This document shows positions 36,901 to 51,900 of a DNA stretch of 64,000 bases, piece after piece. This DNA is from Odontocerum albicorne. Lineage: Eukaryota; Arthropoda; Insecta; Trichoptera; Odontoceridae. The notes below the pieces were generated by a model. It did no database searches. It was not told the DNA's origin and saw nothing but the letters and a program-made list of their open reading frames with translations. Each line of letters starts with the position of its first letter. Position 1 is the first letter of the stretch. A program made the translations under genes and the position numbers. The stretch spans positions 19,474,421 to 19,538,420 of the forward strand of contig OX463846.1 of assembly GCA_949825065.1 (NCBI GenBank), in the 5' to 3' direction.

Positions 36901-39900
36901 GGGTTGGCGGGAAACTACTTCGAGAAAGGCATCAAAAAATTGATACCCCGCTTCACCACCTGCATTGAGAGGAATGGCGACTATGTCGAAAAATAGCTTA
37001 CATATGTACTACGGTAACCACGTAATTTTTTTGTTTAAATAAAAAAAATTGTAACCTTCAAAAATTCAGTACACTTACTTTCTGGATATGCCTCGTAGGT
37101 TACACGGTTACTTTGGGTTTCTATATTAGAGAGTTAAAATTTGTCTTCCAACAAGAGATAAAACTATTATAAGCTTAATCATTATTGAGAAAGCTTATAC
37201 TTACCGAGCAGGGGGTTGCTTCGGATTAGAGCTAGGGGTATGCACAGCACAGCACTTAATAAACAACCCCATACAAAGTACGAAAGCCACTCCTAACAGC
37301 ATGACTGCCCACCAATATTCCGTCACCCACTGTGCCACAGACAACAGTGTTTTCCGGTTAAGCAGAAGGTTCTTCAAGCGTACCAAGGGACCTTCTGCAT
37401 CTACAGCCCGACACTTAAGGAAGACATCACAGTATCCCTGTAAAGAAAAAAATATATAATAAATAAAAAACAATACTCAATTTCGGCAAAGAGAATAGAT
37501 CTCCACACCTTCCTATCCCAAATTTTGCCTTATTTACAAATCCCAGCCTTTGCCTTATTTACAATCAGTCATACTTGCTCTTCTGATTTTCATGATTGTT
37601 AGAGTGGGTTTCATGAGACTTTGCACTTTTTAACACATTGACAAGCTTAGTGCGTAATATACAAAATGTATCAATGTATTAGTAAGTATCTTTGCCGTGA
37701 TTGGTTGATGTGATCCGTTAGTATTATACTTTGCCGTGATTGGTTGATGTGATCCGTTTATTTGACGAAAAATACGGTGACCATAATGTCTGAAGTTAGG
37801 AAAAGGAAGAGCATTGTGCAGACAAACTAAAGAAGTGGTTGTGAATGTTTATAATTACATCAAGAAATGACGGGACACTAGTGAGGAGGTAAATATTCAG
37901 GATTTTTATTTATTCTTCATTGAATCACCTTATGTTAGGAGTAGTTAAATTTTTACAATATTTATAAATACCTAATACAATAAAACAAAATTTAGTTCAA
38001 ATTATTTAAAAAAAATAATGAATTAAATTGACAGTTATACAATATCAGTTTAGCTTGCGATCATGTTAATTTATGCCATATTAGGTATATAATAATAATT
38101 TTCGGCTATATCAAATAGTTTATGTTTTTGTGTACGAAATTTTTTTATCAAGAAGTTTTAATAATCATTTCTTCCTTTTTTCAGAGAATGATTCTTATTA
38201 ACGAAGTTTCGATAGCAACTGGGGTGTCACCAAGAACTTTTAAAACTATAACATCCATAAGGTCTCAAAAAAAAAATCGACAAAACAAAGTATCTGTAAA
38301 CATATTATATTGTATATTATTTACAGTTAAGGCATTAACATTGTAGATAATTAAGATTAGTCTGAATAAATTATCTTAGAATGAAGGTATGACACAATGG
38401 TAGGTAACCAGATAATATCATATGCATTGCATATCTATGTAAATACTTAGTGAGGAAGAATATAATAATAATATTTTTTTTGAATCAGTGTTAGGGTCAT
38501 TTATTTATTTTTACAATACATACATACCTAGTCGTAAGTAATTTTTAATTAGTCTTAGTATTTATTAGTATAAACTGTGTTTTCCTTGCCTATTGAATAA
38601 ATAATTTGATTTAACATTGACCATTAATTTCATTATTGTCATTAGGTACATACCTCAATCTGATATTATATTATTATTATGGTAAGTAAGAATTTTATTG
38701 GAATATAAAGTATTAGATAGACAATATTTCAAAATATATAATAATATATTACAAAATAAATTAAAATGTGGTCATCCTAGACCAGCAGTGCAAACTCTCG
38801 TGAAACCCACTCTACCTTTACTTCAGTCAAAATTCCCCTAACTATATCATTCTATTCTTTCCTTGGCTTTATTTTCCTCACACGTCATTCATTCCAGACA
38901 TAAATATTTGCTTTGTAAGTCTTTCAGAACTCATTCTCTCGATGTGGCCAAACCATTTCAAGATTCCTCTCTTGCTTTTACTTCTAACATTCAACCCTAA
39001 CAAATAGTTATCTATAATCTGATAATTAAGTTGTAGATAATTGAAATAAAATTTAATATATTGAAATAATAAGAAATATTTCATTGTGGCTTAAAGTTCT
39101 GACAAACATTTTTTCTATTCAGTTTTCAGGTGAATTGAAATAACAATACTAGTTGGTGAGACATCTGTCTTCCGACCCTGAAGTTAACAGGGTCAGAAGA
39201 TAGTAAGTACGAATTTTTTAAGAAGGATAACAATCTGGTTTTTACTTCAGACCCCAAACATCTTGGTTGTAAGAAATTGCCACATGGCAATAAAACTGCC
39301 AGGTTGAACATTTACAATGAAAACGTAATGCAATAACAACTCTGAAAATATCTAAGGTTTTTCTTTAATACTAAAATCGCACCACTTCATTCTTTCCTCA
39401 GTTTTTATCTTTTTTGTTGACATATATTTGGTTCATCATTCATTTTCTCAATATATTTAAACAATTTCAAGATTTCTCTCTTAGTTACACTCAATAACAT
39501 GCAAATTGAACAAAGATATTCTTAATCTCACCATTACTTACTCTAACGTACATATTATCTATCTTATACTAGATATTTTAACAAGGTACTTCACACACAT
39601 TTCTACCACATTTATTTTGTATCACTTTTTGTCCTGTTCTTTTTTACTAAGTTAATTATTTTTGAAGATTTAGCAATGGGTCTTTCCCCTGGATTATTTA
39701 TCTATGGATTCTGAAGGTTCACGAAAAAATAAGGTATACACGCTTTTTTATTTAGTAATGAAAATGATCAAATTTGCCTTTTTATACCAGCTATGTTTCA
39801 TAAATGAATGAGGTATAATAACACATCGATAAGTCCCGGGACTAACTACTAAAACAACATTTGTTTGCCAAATTCTTCTTTATTCATCAACATAGTCTCC

Positions 39901-42900
39901 TTCAAGAGCGATACATTCATTCCAACGCTTTCCTAACTTTTATATGCCAGCCGTGTAGAACGATTTATCTTTGGTTTCAAAATAGGCGTTAGTTTCGGCA
40001 ATCACTTCTTCATTGGAGCCAAATCTCTTTCCCTGGAGCATCTTTTTGAGGTCTGCGAAAAGCCAATAGCCGCTGGGGGCCAAATCTGGAGAATACAGTG
40101 GGTGCGGAAGCAATTCAAAGTTCAATTCATGCAATTTGGCTATCGTTACCATCGACTTGTGACACAGTGCGGTAATTTAATTTGAATACACAATTTTAAC
40201 AGATCTGGGTTTGTTGCCTTTCATTTGTCATGTCTCCAGTAAACTAGGCCTGTATTTCACTGTTTTGCCTGTATCTCACTGAGGACTATTAGACATATCT
40301 ACATACATACATTTTTAGTTTTCCCAAATTCTAACATTTCCTTTTAACAAACTTGATCCGATCCAACCATACTTTTACTTTTACATAATTGATAATATAT
40401 TATATCATTTAAGAAAAAAAATGTAATCGTTAGAAAACAATAATAATTCATTACCTGGAAGTTATCACAAGGTGATCCAGGTCGTAAACTTATACCACCC
40501 AGTGGTAATCCTACAAGGTGAGCAAATTCACTGGTACTCTTGCACGAGGAGGGGTCACTACCATTTTGGCAAGCCAGCTCGCACAGCTTCCTCTTGTCGA
40601 TGTTGGGGATAATCTGCGATGTTAGGAAACACTCCGTCATATTCCATTCTAGGCAGATGGAGCCCGAGCACTCTCCAGCAATGCACAGCTGGGTACCTGT
40701 AATTCAATATTCCATTTGTTTCATTTCACTAATATAAAACTATTTATTTTATTTGCCAATTATAATGTGCCAACCAGGAGGCAGCTAGTGAAAAATCTTT
40801 GTTGAAATTATTCAAAAATACTTATTCATTTTATCAGTAAAAATACAGATCAAGTAAAAAAATGCTTTATTTCTTATCCTAAAAAAACATATATGTCAAA
40901 ATCAATTCTCATTGTCTTTCATGACCTAATTGGTAAGATACTTGTTTTCTAATCTGGGGGTTACAATTGATTTCTGTTGGTGGTTACAATTGATTTCTGT
41001 TGGTATCCAATTGTTTTCAAAAGGGTCTAATAAAATTTTCACTTAAGACCCTTTAAAACCAATATTGTTGGTTGGAAGAGATTACCACAAGGCAATAAAC
41101 CCACCAGATTGTGCTGTATACAACAAAAGTATAATATAGTACAATACAATTCTATTTAATGTGAATCATGTCTAAATCAGCATTATATGTGTATTTACTT
41201 CTATCCCTAATTTTAAGAAAACATTTTAACACGAGTATGGTATAATATATATATCAATAACTTGACATTCAATTTCTCAATTGTCATATTATAGATAAGA
41301 TATATAATAGATAGTTAATTATTTAGATATTAAAACAAGAATTCTACAGCTTATTAAACATTAAGTATGAAATTAATTATGGTGAAGCGGCAATGGGCTG
41401 GTCATATTGAAGGATGATGGGCAAACATCATCAGATATGACAATGTTTGCCCACTTTCTTATGAAACAAAATCTGGTTGATTGTAAGAAATTGTTTGAAA
41501 GCAATAAATCTGCAAGATGTATTTGCATGAAAGTAGTTTCCCAATGACATACGACCAAGAACACATTCCATGCTGGATAAATAACATAGAATGTTGTGGG
41601 TGCATGTTAGAAGAGAATGAAGTCCTTCTTAGTTGATATACAGTGGCTGATGTAGATGAGAATGTAAAAATATAAGTATTAGATATCTTACGATGGCACA
41701 GAAGCATTATCTGAAGAAGTATTAAAATTGGTAAAACTGTTCAAAACATCAATTGGATCTCCTGAAAAGTTTGGCAAAATTTGAGTTAGCATTGTTAAAT
41801 CCAAAATGATATTTATTTTCAATTTATTCATTAAAACTCCATATCTCTTGTTATAATTTATCTGTTTATTAATTTCAAATCAATGTATACATAGCATTAA
41901 TTTCAAATTCACCTTATAAGTTTAATGCCTGCCCTAAGAGAGGTATAAAAAATATTTTACAAAAAAAATATTCAAAATAAATCACATTAAAAAAATAATG
42001 AAAATGAACAATAAATACACACATAAAACCCGAAACACAAGATTTAATAACAAAAAACTGCACAGGTGACCAATATCCAATTACAAAAATCTAGAATTTT
42101 CATTTCAACTTTTTCAATTCACTTTTATGAAACTTTTTTATCTAAATGCACCTATCCCTCGATTCACACATTTCCTTTTTATGTGGTTAAGAAAAAAAAG
42201 TGATTTCCGCGTAATTTGAATTATGTCCAGTGATTGATACATCTTGACGACTGTGCACTACTCGCTTCAATCATCATGATCGATATTGAAGGTCGAGTTG
42301 GCGGAGAGGCAAACTAATAACACAATACATACATACATACCACCATGCCGTGTCCCTTGCGGGGTAGGCTGGGAGAACACATCAAACTACTTCTCTATCC
42401 AAGCATACAACTTCCACCTTCTCCACATTCATGCATACCATGCAGTGCATTATTTTCAAATTAAATAGTTAGTAACACTGTTCGTGAAATAATACTTTTA
42501 GCAATAAATAAAAATGCTTTATTATACATTTGTTTTGTTTATAGGTAGATTCGTTTTACACACTTTTTTGGTACCTTTATTTGACATTTATATTAGTTCT
42601 GTATCAAAAAAATGGATTTCGATATTTTAGAATATCCAATTTAGTATAAGTTTCTTTCCTTAATTTGCCCGAATTTCGATTTACGCTCATTTTCTTTGAA
42701 CTCATCTACCGTGTAAATCAAGGGATGGGTGTATACAATTTAATAAAATATTTTTCTCATCTGACACCATTATTATTTAGTTATAACAACTATAAAAAAG
42801 CATAGAGAAGAATAATGTATCAATTCTTCCCGATAAAATATTATAAAGATATCTGTACATCACTTGTATGCCTTTAGGAAGAAGACATTAATGGATCAAG

Positions 42901-45900
42901 GAAGTACTGACCATTATTACACTTAGTTTTGTCTGCCATGGGTTTAGGATTGGGGCACTCGGCGCTGTAACCATTGCACATGGACGACCAGGCACAGTCA
43001 CTCTCTGCCCGGCAGACAGCTCGCTGTGAGACAGGTACAAATCTACATACGTCGGACTGACAGCACGGACCTTGTGATGGACTGCAAAAAGAGGTAATTT
43101 AAAAAAAAAATTGAAATATTTCATCTTTACAATAATATTTTTTTTGTACATATTTTCAAAAGTATTATTGTAAGTAAAATAAGCAAACGCCTTTTAAAAT
43201 ATATAAAAAATTCATTCACATCAACCTCATGATATATTATTATAGACCCTTTTATTTTCCAAATTAATTTATAAGTGTGTTGAAAAAAGTTAATTGAATT
43301 TTTAATTTCTTTTAACTAAAACAATTTAATATATGAAGAAACAATGGAAGGAATACTGTATGGAAGTACAAGTGAACATAATAATAATCCATGATAAACA
43401 TGTATGAGTATTGAAATGGATGATATGGGTGAAATTGCCATAGAGGATGTAAAATAGACTGTTAAGAGAAAGGCTGCAGTATAGCCCATGAGTATGTTGC
43501 ATAAGGAGGGGGATGGATTGATTGAATGGATACATGAAATATTCAATAAATGTTGGAACTGCGGATGGACTCCTTCCAAATGGAGGAAGGCAACCTTGTA
43601 TCATTGTGTAAGAGTAAGGGCTCCATAATGGAGTTCAATAATTACAGAGTAATCAGTTTATTAAGTGCGGTAGGTAAACTGTATGCAAGGATTTTAATTG
43701 AAAGATTGAGGAGAATATCTGAATTGAAACCATGGGATGCACAGGGTGTTTTTTTTTGGCGTTAGAGAATGTATGGATTACAATTTTGCTTTTGGAATAT
43801 ATCTGTCAAATTTTTGGGAAATGGGAAAAAGGTATTTGTAAATTTGTAGACTTGGAGTACAAAGCGTATGCTCGTGTAAGAAGAGTTAAATTGTAGGAAG
43901 TATTGAAAGATTATGGTGTGAATGATAACAATTGCAGCAAACTGTCTCCAATAGTGTAATGAGTACTGTGACAATACATCAGTTTAAAAACCTTCTGGAC
44001 AAGTTATACACAACCCGTGAAAAAGGCGCCAATTTAGTGAATTCTACAAAATATTCTCGTATTTTAAGAAAACGCATAATTACACTAATAAAAAAAGTAT
44101 TGATTTATGGCGATCGATTGTTAAAATTATTTCGAATTACGAAGTATAAAAAATATGCGAAGTTTAAAATAATGTTAAATATTATATAAAAAAGTGAAAA
44201 ACAATAATATTTAATATTGATTTAAATATTTAGCCTGATACAAAATAAAAAAAAGAGATAATTTATTTTCAATGTTATCTCGAAAAGAATTGGATCAGTT
44301 GAATACAAAATGATATATGAAGCGCTCCATAATGAATAGTGTATAATATATTAAGATTAAATTGAAAATATACAAGTTTCACATACCTGCACTGGGTGTT
44401 GTACCTTCTATGACACCCTTTGGCAGACTCATTTTTCAGTCTATCCAAGTCACTTAGTATTCTTGGGTAACAACACTTGTCCTTACATTCATGATCATCA
44501 TATCCTAAAATGAAAATTGAAATTTAATATCATACCACCAATAAAAAACATATAAACCACTTGAAAAAACATAAGTAATACGCTTTATTTCCAGTGTTGG
44601 AATATTCAATCAAACTACCATTTTAAACATCTTATATCCTAGAAATCATTAGACTATTATGCTGATTTTTTTATTTTGCATGCATGTACATGTTTCCATT
44701 ACATATACACTTTTTATGATAGGCAATCCTTAGTAATCCAGTGATTGTCAGCTATCCTATGGATGGATGACATCTATGCATGTTAGTGTGAAACTGTTGC
44801 ACTTAGCAAGCGCACAGTCTTGACAGATTAAACCTGAAGTTCCATCGGTAAGGAGATCTAATTACCAAGATAATCAGTTATCTCAATCTCTTGAACCTAT
44901 CAATTAACATTTTGTTAAATATATTTTTTTTACAATTCATAAGCTAGAAAAAAACAAATTTGTATAAAATAAGATCTTCGGTATAATCGTTAGCATTCGT
45001 GACAAGACTGGTTTTATTCTATCTACAAATATAATTTTATGTGTAAATAATATCTTATTATAAACAAGAAATGAAATAACTAAGGAAATAAATACAAAAA
45101 TCATACCACAGTCACACTCTTCTCCAGCTTCTACAATTTTGTTTCCACAGAAAGCTCCGGCACTGGCGGTGAAGCAGTTCCTTTTCTTGTTGTCAACCAT
45201 GGCATCGAGAACATTGGAAATGTTGCCAACAGAACAAGCTGAGAACTTGCTATTGTTCGGTCTGTCTCCGCTGGTGGCAGACGCAAACATAATGAAGTTT
45301 CCATTTAGTCCTCCAGGTCTACATTCATTTGGATAATCATGCTGAAAAAGTTTATGAAAAACAACCTTATTTTAATTTGCCATATCTTCAAATTTATTGA
45401 TATATTTACTAACTTTTCAAAATATTTATACTTTTATATATTTTACTAACTTTTCAAAAAAATTACTTTTTATGTCAATTGCTTGACTACAAATTAAAGC
45501 ACCAATTCAGTCAATCGGTTCCTTGTGCAAATTGATCAATAGTACAGAAATGGCGAGTTTTTGTATTTTTTTTAATCCATCAAAAATACTAGGAATAATT
45601 TTGTTGTTTGTATTCTCTCTCTCTGTGGTTGCAGTCCTAAGACTGGTTTGCAGCAATTTCAACTCTTCTCCTCCATTCCTCCCTGTCCTGTGCGGCTCTT
45701 TTTAAATCTGTATATGTTGAGCAGCGCACGTCCACCAACAGGTCCTCCAGGTACTCTCGGCGTGGGCGTCCCCTAGAGTTTGTCCCCTCGGTCATACCCT
45801 CCATTATGGCATGCAAAAGGCCCTCTTGTCGTATTATATGACCGATCCATCTTGCACGCCTTTCGGACAAGATCCTGAGCAGGTGCCTTCCTCCTTCGAT

Positions 45901-48900
45901 TCGTTGGAGAACCTCTTCATTCGTGATGTGGTCTCTCCAGGAAATTCCTAATAGTCTTCTATAGGACCACATCTCAAAAGCCTCTAGTCTCCGTCTATCT
46001 CTTTCGGATAGGCACCATGTCTCGCAGCCGTACATCAAGATACTCCATACATAGGTCTTGATGAGGAGTATTCTCAGTTTTAGGTCTATATTATTTGATT
46101 CTATTATTTTCGACCTTTTATTAAATGCAAGTCTGGCCTGATGTATACGGCTGTCGACCTCGCTCTTAGACCGACCGTCCCATGTTATTTTGCTCCCGAG
46201 GTAGACAAACTCTTTGGTGTTCTTTAGTGGTTTACCCGACATCACTATTCTCATCTGGTGTTGCGCTCGGCCTACAGTCAGCAGCTTTGTTTTGTCTTTA
46301 TTTATCTTCATACTGTAGTTATTTTGAAGAATGCTTTCCATAGTTGTTAAGGCCTCTTGTAGTTCCTCTTCACTTTCAGCAACCATAGCAATATCGTCAG
46401 CGAACCTTATCATATCCACCTTTTGCCCGTGTATCTTTACACCTTCTCTGTGACTCATTCTCTCTCTCAAGTCGTCAATCGCGCTCTGTATATAGGCGTT
46501 AAAAAGAACAGGTGACAGAGAGCATCCCTGCCTTACCCCTTGTCTTATATTGGCTTCCTTTGTGTCCTCGTCACATCTGATTATAGCGGCCTCATTCTTG
46601 TATAGCGCCTGGATTATACGTCTATCTCTGTATTTGATGTCAATGCTCTTCAAAATCTCGAAGAGTCTTTTCCATGTATTATAAAGGTTATATTTAAACA
46701 TTTGAGACCAAAAAACATTGGAAATCAAATGAAGTTAAAAAAAAATTCGCTTTCATGCCTTTATTGAGGTCAGCTGAGATCTTAACTTTTTTGTATTCTA
46801 GAATACATATTTTGCTTCTGCAATATTCATACACCTTGTCGTGCATACTCTCCTATTTTTAAGATGTTATTAATCTCTCTTTCAGAATTTGATATATTTG
46901 GTCATCCCATGTTTTCTTAGGTCTCGTCAAACTGTCATCTATACTAATTTAATAGAATCTATTAGTACATCTTTCATAATTCATTATCGCAGTGTTCCTT
47001 TCACCTTAAGTACTATATCTTCTTTCTAACAGCATTCTTTACTAATGTCATCATTCTTTATTCTATCATATATTGCTTTACTACACATTTTACGTAAGGC
47101 TTGCATTTCTTTCATCATTCATTATCGCAGTGTTCCTTTCACCTTAAGTACTATATCTTCTTTCTAACAGCATTCTTTACTAATGTCATCATTCTTTATT
47201 CTATCATAATAGGTAAAGCGGAAAGTAATGACAATTTTTTTTGATGCGACAAAAAATGGATTTAAACAAAAACTGTACAATATTATTCCGTTAAATAATT
47301 ACCGTTGTTACCGATGATCTTCCTCCACAGAATAGGCAGTTTTTTAATAACTTATTCGTATAATTCTGGCGGTTTTTCGGTAAAATATGACTCCAAGTGA
47401 TTTTGGACTAGTTCGAAATTCGTAGATTTTTTGTCTCGAAGGGAATGTTCCATCGACCTAAAAAGACGGTAATCCAAAGGTGCAATATCAGGTGAATATG
47501 GTGGATGCTGCAGAACTTCTAAATCTACCTCTCTTATTTTGTCCTGCGTAATCCTTGCTGCGTGTGGTCTTACATTATCATGTTGTAGAATTCTTCTCTG
47601 ATTCTTTACTAAAACTGATCATTTTTTAAGCAGTTCTGCCTTTAATCTTTCGATTTGGGCACAATACACATCTGCTGTAACAGTCTGACCAGATTTTAGT
47701 AATTTATAATGAATAACTTCCAAAATATCCAACTTCCAAAATATCCAAGAGTCAATATCGGCTGAGGGGTAGACACAGCTACCTGATTTGTCGAAAACCA
47801 ATATTTTTTGTTTTTTTTTCTCCTCGGATTGGTGTAAAGGACCCACTTCTCATCCCCAGTAATAAATTTTCTAAGAAATGGATCAGTTTCATATCTGAAG
47901 AGTGAAGATGAACAGATTGTTATTCTTTGTTCCATGGCCGTTGAAGAAAGTTCGTGCGGCTCCCAATTTCCTTGTCTATTTTGTTTTCCGAGCCTTTTCA
48001 AATAGTTCTTCACTGTTTTTCATGGACAACCGATATCTTGTGACAATTGCTTGATGGTTTTACGCGGATCGGACCTCACTAATGAATTTAAAGTGTCATC
48101 ATCGATTTTAAGAGGTCTTCCTATTTTTGGTTTGTCCTTCGATTCCCTTTCACAACTTTCAATTTTTTGAAACCATCTTTGGCACTTCCGAGGATTCAAG
48201 ATGTCTCTATAAATATCGCAGATGGTCTGGGTAGCTTATTTTGACTTCAATCCTTTATCGAATAAAAACAGCATAAAATACCGCAAATTTGTCTCTTCAA
48301 TCTCTGGCTTTTGCAGTTTTGTACTTTGGACCAAAACCAAAAAAAAACATCAAAACAGAAAGGATATTAATCGAGCTTCAAAACGATACCAACCACGACG
48401 TATTAACCCAACGGTAACTGGTGGCAAACTGGTTTCAACGTGACGCCTCATGAAAATTGTCATTACTTTCCGCTTTACCTATTATATTGCTTTACTACAC
48501 ATTTTACGTAAGGCTTGCATTTCTTTCATCATTCATTATCGCAGTGTTCCTTTCACCTTAAGTACTATATCTTCTTTCTAACAGCATTCTTTACTAATGT
48601 CATCATTCTTTATTCTATCATATATTGCTTTACTACACATTTTACGTAAGGCTTGCATTTCTTTCATTATTCATTATCGCAGTGTTCCTTTCACCTTAAG
48701 TACTATATCTTCTTTCTAACAGCATTCTTTACTAATGTCATCATTCTTTATTCTATCATATATTGCTTTACTACACATTTTACGTAAGGCTTGCATTTCT
48801 TTCATCATTCATTATCGCAGTGTTCCTTTCACCTTAAGTACTATATCTTCTTTCTAACAGCATTCTTTACTAATGTCATCATTCTTTATTCTATCATATA

Positions 48901-51900
48901 TTGCTTTACTACACATTTTACGTAAGGCTTGCATTTCTTTCATCATTCATTATCGCAGTGTTCCTTTCACCTTAAGTACTATATCTTCTTTCTAACAGCA
49001 TTCTTTACTAATGTCATCATTCTTTATTCTATAATATATTGCTTTACTACACATTTTACGCAAGGCTTGCATTTCTACCACATTTATCTTGTTTTGATAG
49101 CTTTTTTGTCACATCTAAGTTTCATTTGCGTATCCCAAAGTTGGAACAGATATCTAGTTTTACTTCATTGGAAATGCTAGTCAAATTAAAGACAGCGAAT
49201 TAAATAGCTTAATTAAGAGTTTTATATTACTTTAAAATTCATAATTTACAAATATTTAATAACGGAAATAAACAAAAAATATGAATAATGAATCAGTTTG
49301 AATGCTTACAGGTGAACCGAAATTGTGACCAATTTCATGGGCAAGAGTGAGCTGGCTAACTTTAGGTGGCACCCTGCTATTGTAGTTGACAAAAGTAATA
49401 ATGCCGGTGTTCAGGGATCTCTTGGTGCTCTGGTACATCCCTCCAATGGTTTCAGTGTAGGTTTTATACTTCTCACAAATACCCCCCGAAGCCCCACTTG
49501 CTGATGCTACCCAAGCTAATCCTGAAAATATAATAATAGCAAAGATTAGAAAGCCACAAATATATCTAAATCACTCATTTATATTTAAAATATGATCTGA
49601 CTGGTAAGAATGTTTTTAAGCGGTACATTTCGTCCAAGAGTAGCTAACTAGTAGCTTTTTACTGTTTGAGTAGCAAGCTAGTTCACTTTTTCAAAGTAGC
49701 TTATACAACAATCATTTGAATTTACTGGCTCTATCACATAGAATAGAATAACTAACTCTAGAGTGCCAGTAGTCTGCAAGCGTCAATTTCTTGAAGAGGT
49801 TTTGTAAGTTGACATTTTTGAGATGCTACTCAGTAAGGAAAACTTTTAGTGTTCTTTAAATGGTATTATTGAAGTAAATTTAAATTTTAATATTTCTCTA
49901 TGAAATATTGAATATAAAAAGTGCTCTTCTTAGCCTTTAATTACGTTAAATTTAAACTAATATTATAACAATACACACACACACACAATATGATGGCAAA
50001 GTATATTTACCTAGAGTACCACCAGTGAAATCTCTGTATGTGAACACATAAGCAAGGCAAAAATCTTCGTGATTGCCGAGAGAATGGAGATTCAAGAAGT
50101 TTGACACGTCTATATTCTCTAAACAGAATTGGTTTAGTTCACCAGCAAAATGATGTGAATTGCATGCAGTATCATCATCAATCTGAAAATAATGATTATT
50201 GATTATTAATTACATCAAGATAAGAATTAGTTGAGTGATCTTACTATTGGGGTGTGTTTTCCAGAAATGGTAAGATAAAGAAAGAAATTGAAAGGTGTGT
50301 TGCTGCGAGTAAATAGGTCAATGGCGCACTTAGTACTGCTTTTGCCAATAAATTAATCGCAATCAAATATTCAAAAATATTGTGCACAGTGGTGTGCTAG
50401 TGCCAATTTTTTTCGGAACATATGGTAGACTTTTTCTTAGTTACTCTAGGCAACTAGAAACTGTTGAAATGCACATGCTAAGATGGTCAGCTGGTGTGTC
50501 ACGCATTCGTGGAAGCCTAGGTGTTACAGACATCAACATTAAGATGGAGGAGAGGCGATTGAGATGGTATGGGCACGTTGGACGCAGAGCACCCGATCAC
50601 ATTGTGAACCAGGCAATCTCCATGGATCTTCCTCGAATAACAACCAGAGGAAGACCAAAGAATTCATGGGTGGTACAAAAAGATAACCTGATGCAGAGGC
50701 ACGGCCTAGGGAACGTAGTCCGGGACAGAAGAGCATACAACCTGAGGACGAGGAGAGCTGACCCCAAGAGTTGGGATGGAGCCAGGGAGAAGAAGATGGT
50801 AGACGTTTTCTTCAATCACTAAGAGACTCCTTTGCATATCAATACATCACACCACATATTAAACATCTTCATTTGAGGTTCACTCGGCGCGACTGGGACA
50901 AACTTCCAAGATTTATCAGATGTGCACCATCCTTATTTAAATTTAAGAGTGCATTGAAAAAATATAACATCACTCAGAATATCCTTTCATACTAATATTC
51001 CTTTGATTCCCTTCATATCTTTGAACAAATTCCTTTCCTCTAGTTCTATTATAATTGATAGAAATTAGTAATTTTTTTTACAATACATACATTTAAATAT
51101 ATTCTTTTAAAATATGTCATGGATTAAAACAGTTTAATGTATCCAAGATGAGGTGGTTGGATGGAAAAAAAATTGCTGTAGACGTGCATAAAATAAATAC
51201 ATAAATATATATTCTATCATTTAGAAAACTATAAGCAATTTTAGTGTTTAGTATTGAATGTTATTCTGTCCAATAACTTTCAATATCCAAATTAATATAA
51301 GATTTTGTAATTTCAAATAATATGTTATTAATAAAAAATATAAATGTGCTTAAAAATAAATATACCTTTATTCTTTGTACTTCAAATTTAATATTGCGAT
51401 GCTCAATACGACCATCAAACTTAGTGTCACGGTAAATATAGTTGACAGCTGTTACATGGTGAGCAATCAAAGATAAAATTTCTTCTCTAGTTTTTTCATC
51501 TATTTCATTTTTTTTGTGATGATCTCGGTGCTGAAATAGTAAAGAATGTCAAAAATATTAAAGGTTATTTTTATCTGAATTTTGATTTTTTTTTATTCAT
51601 TCATAAGCAGACTTGATCTAGATAAATATATAAGAGAATGTCAGAAGAAAGTAGACTTATCCATAAAATCAGAGTATTTATTGTCCAACTGTAGAACGGC
51701 AGATACTTAAGCTATAAAGTGACGATCTCCATGACCTAGTTGGTAAGACACCCGGGCTGAACCGGGGATTACGGATTCAATTCCCATTGGAATCCAGATT
51801 TTTAAAAAATGATTCCAGTCTGATTTTTACCTAAGACCTCTTGAACATCTTTCTGAGTTATTGGAAAAGATTGCCATATGGCAATAAGCCCACCAAGTTG

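Larger units (their letters stand above)
46972..49077. repeat. 138-bp tandem array, interrupted
   Basis: Units starting ttgctttactacacatttta begin at 47073, 48487, 48625, 48763, 48901 and 49039: exactly 138 bp apart except across the insertion, where the step is 1414 = 138 + 1274 + 2. A partial unit precedes 47073 and another ends near 49077. Units are almost identical (for example one c/t change near 48667), so the expansion is recent. The sequence derives from a LINE 3' region, not from a CRISPR or centromeric satellite that I know. Confidence 0.95.
46780..49170 (-). pseudogene. LINE relic containing a 138-bp array and a mariner
   Basis: The outer parts (46780-46971, 49078-49170) are a decayed minus-strand LINE of the 34040 family: GRPRKTW-like [11 protein letters not shown] near 46905, and wall sequences alignable with 34290-34480. 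Part of this relic became a 138-bp tandem array, later hit by a mariner. Confidence 0.55.

Noticed and set aside
48487..49077. CRISPR-like or satellite array
   Set aside because: Units of 138 bp abut directly with no unique spacers, derive from a LINE relic, and the genome is eukaryotic.
51366..51490. An alternative acceptor (ACTAG/AGAAG) that would avoid the exon frameshift
   Set aside because: It lacks a pyrimidine tract and would discard the conserved KTREE residues; the upstream acceptor tatttcag is much better.
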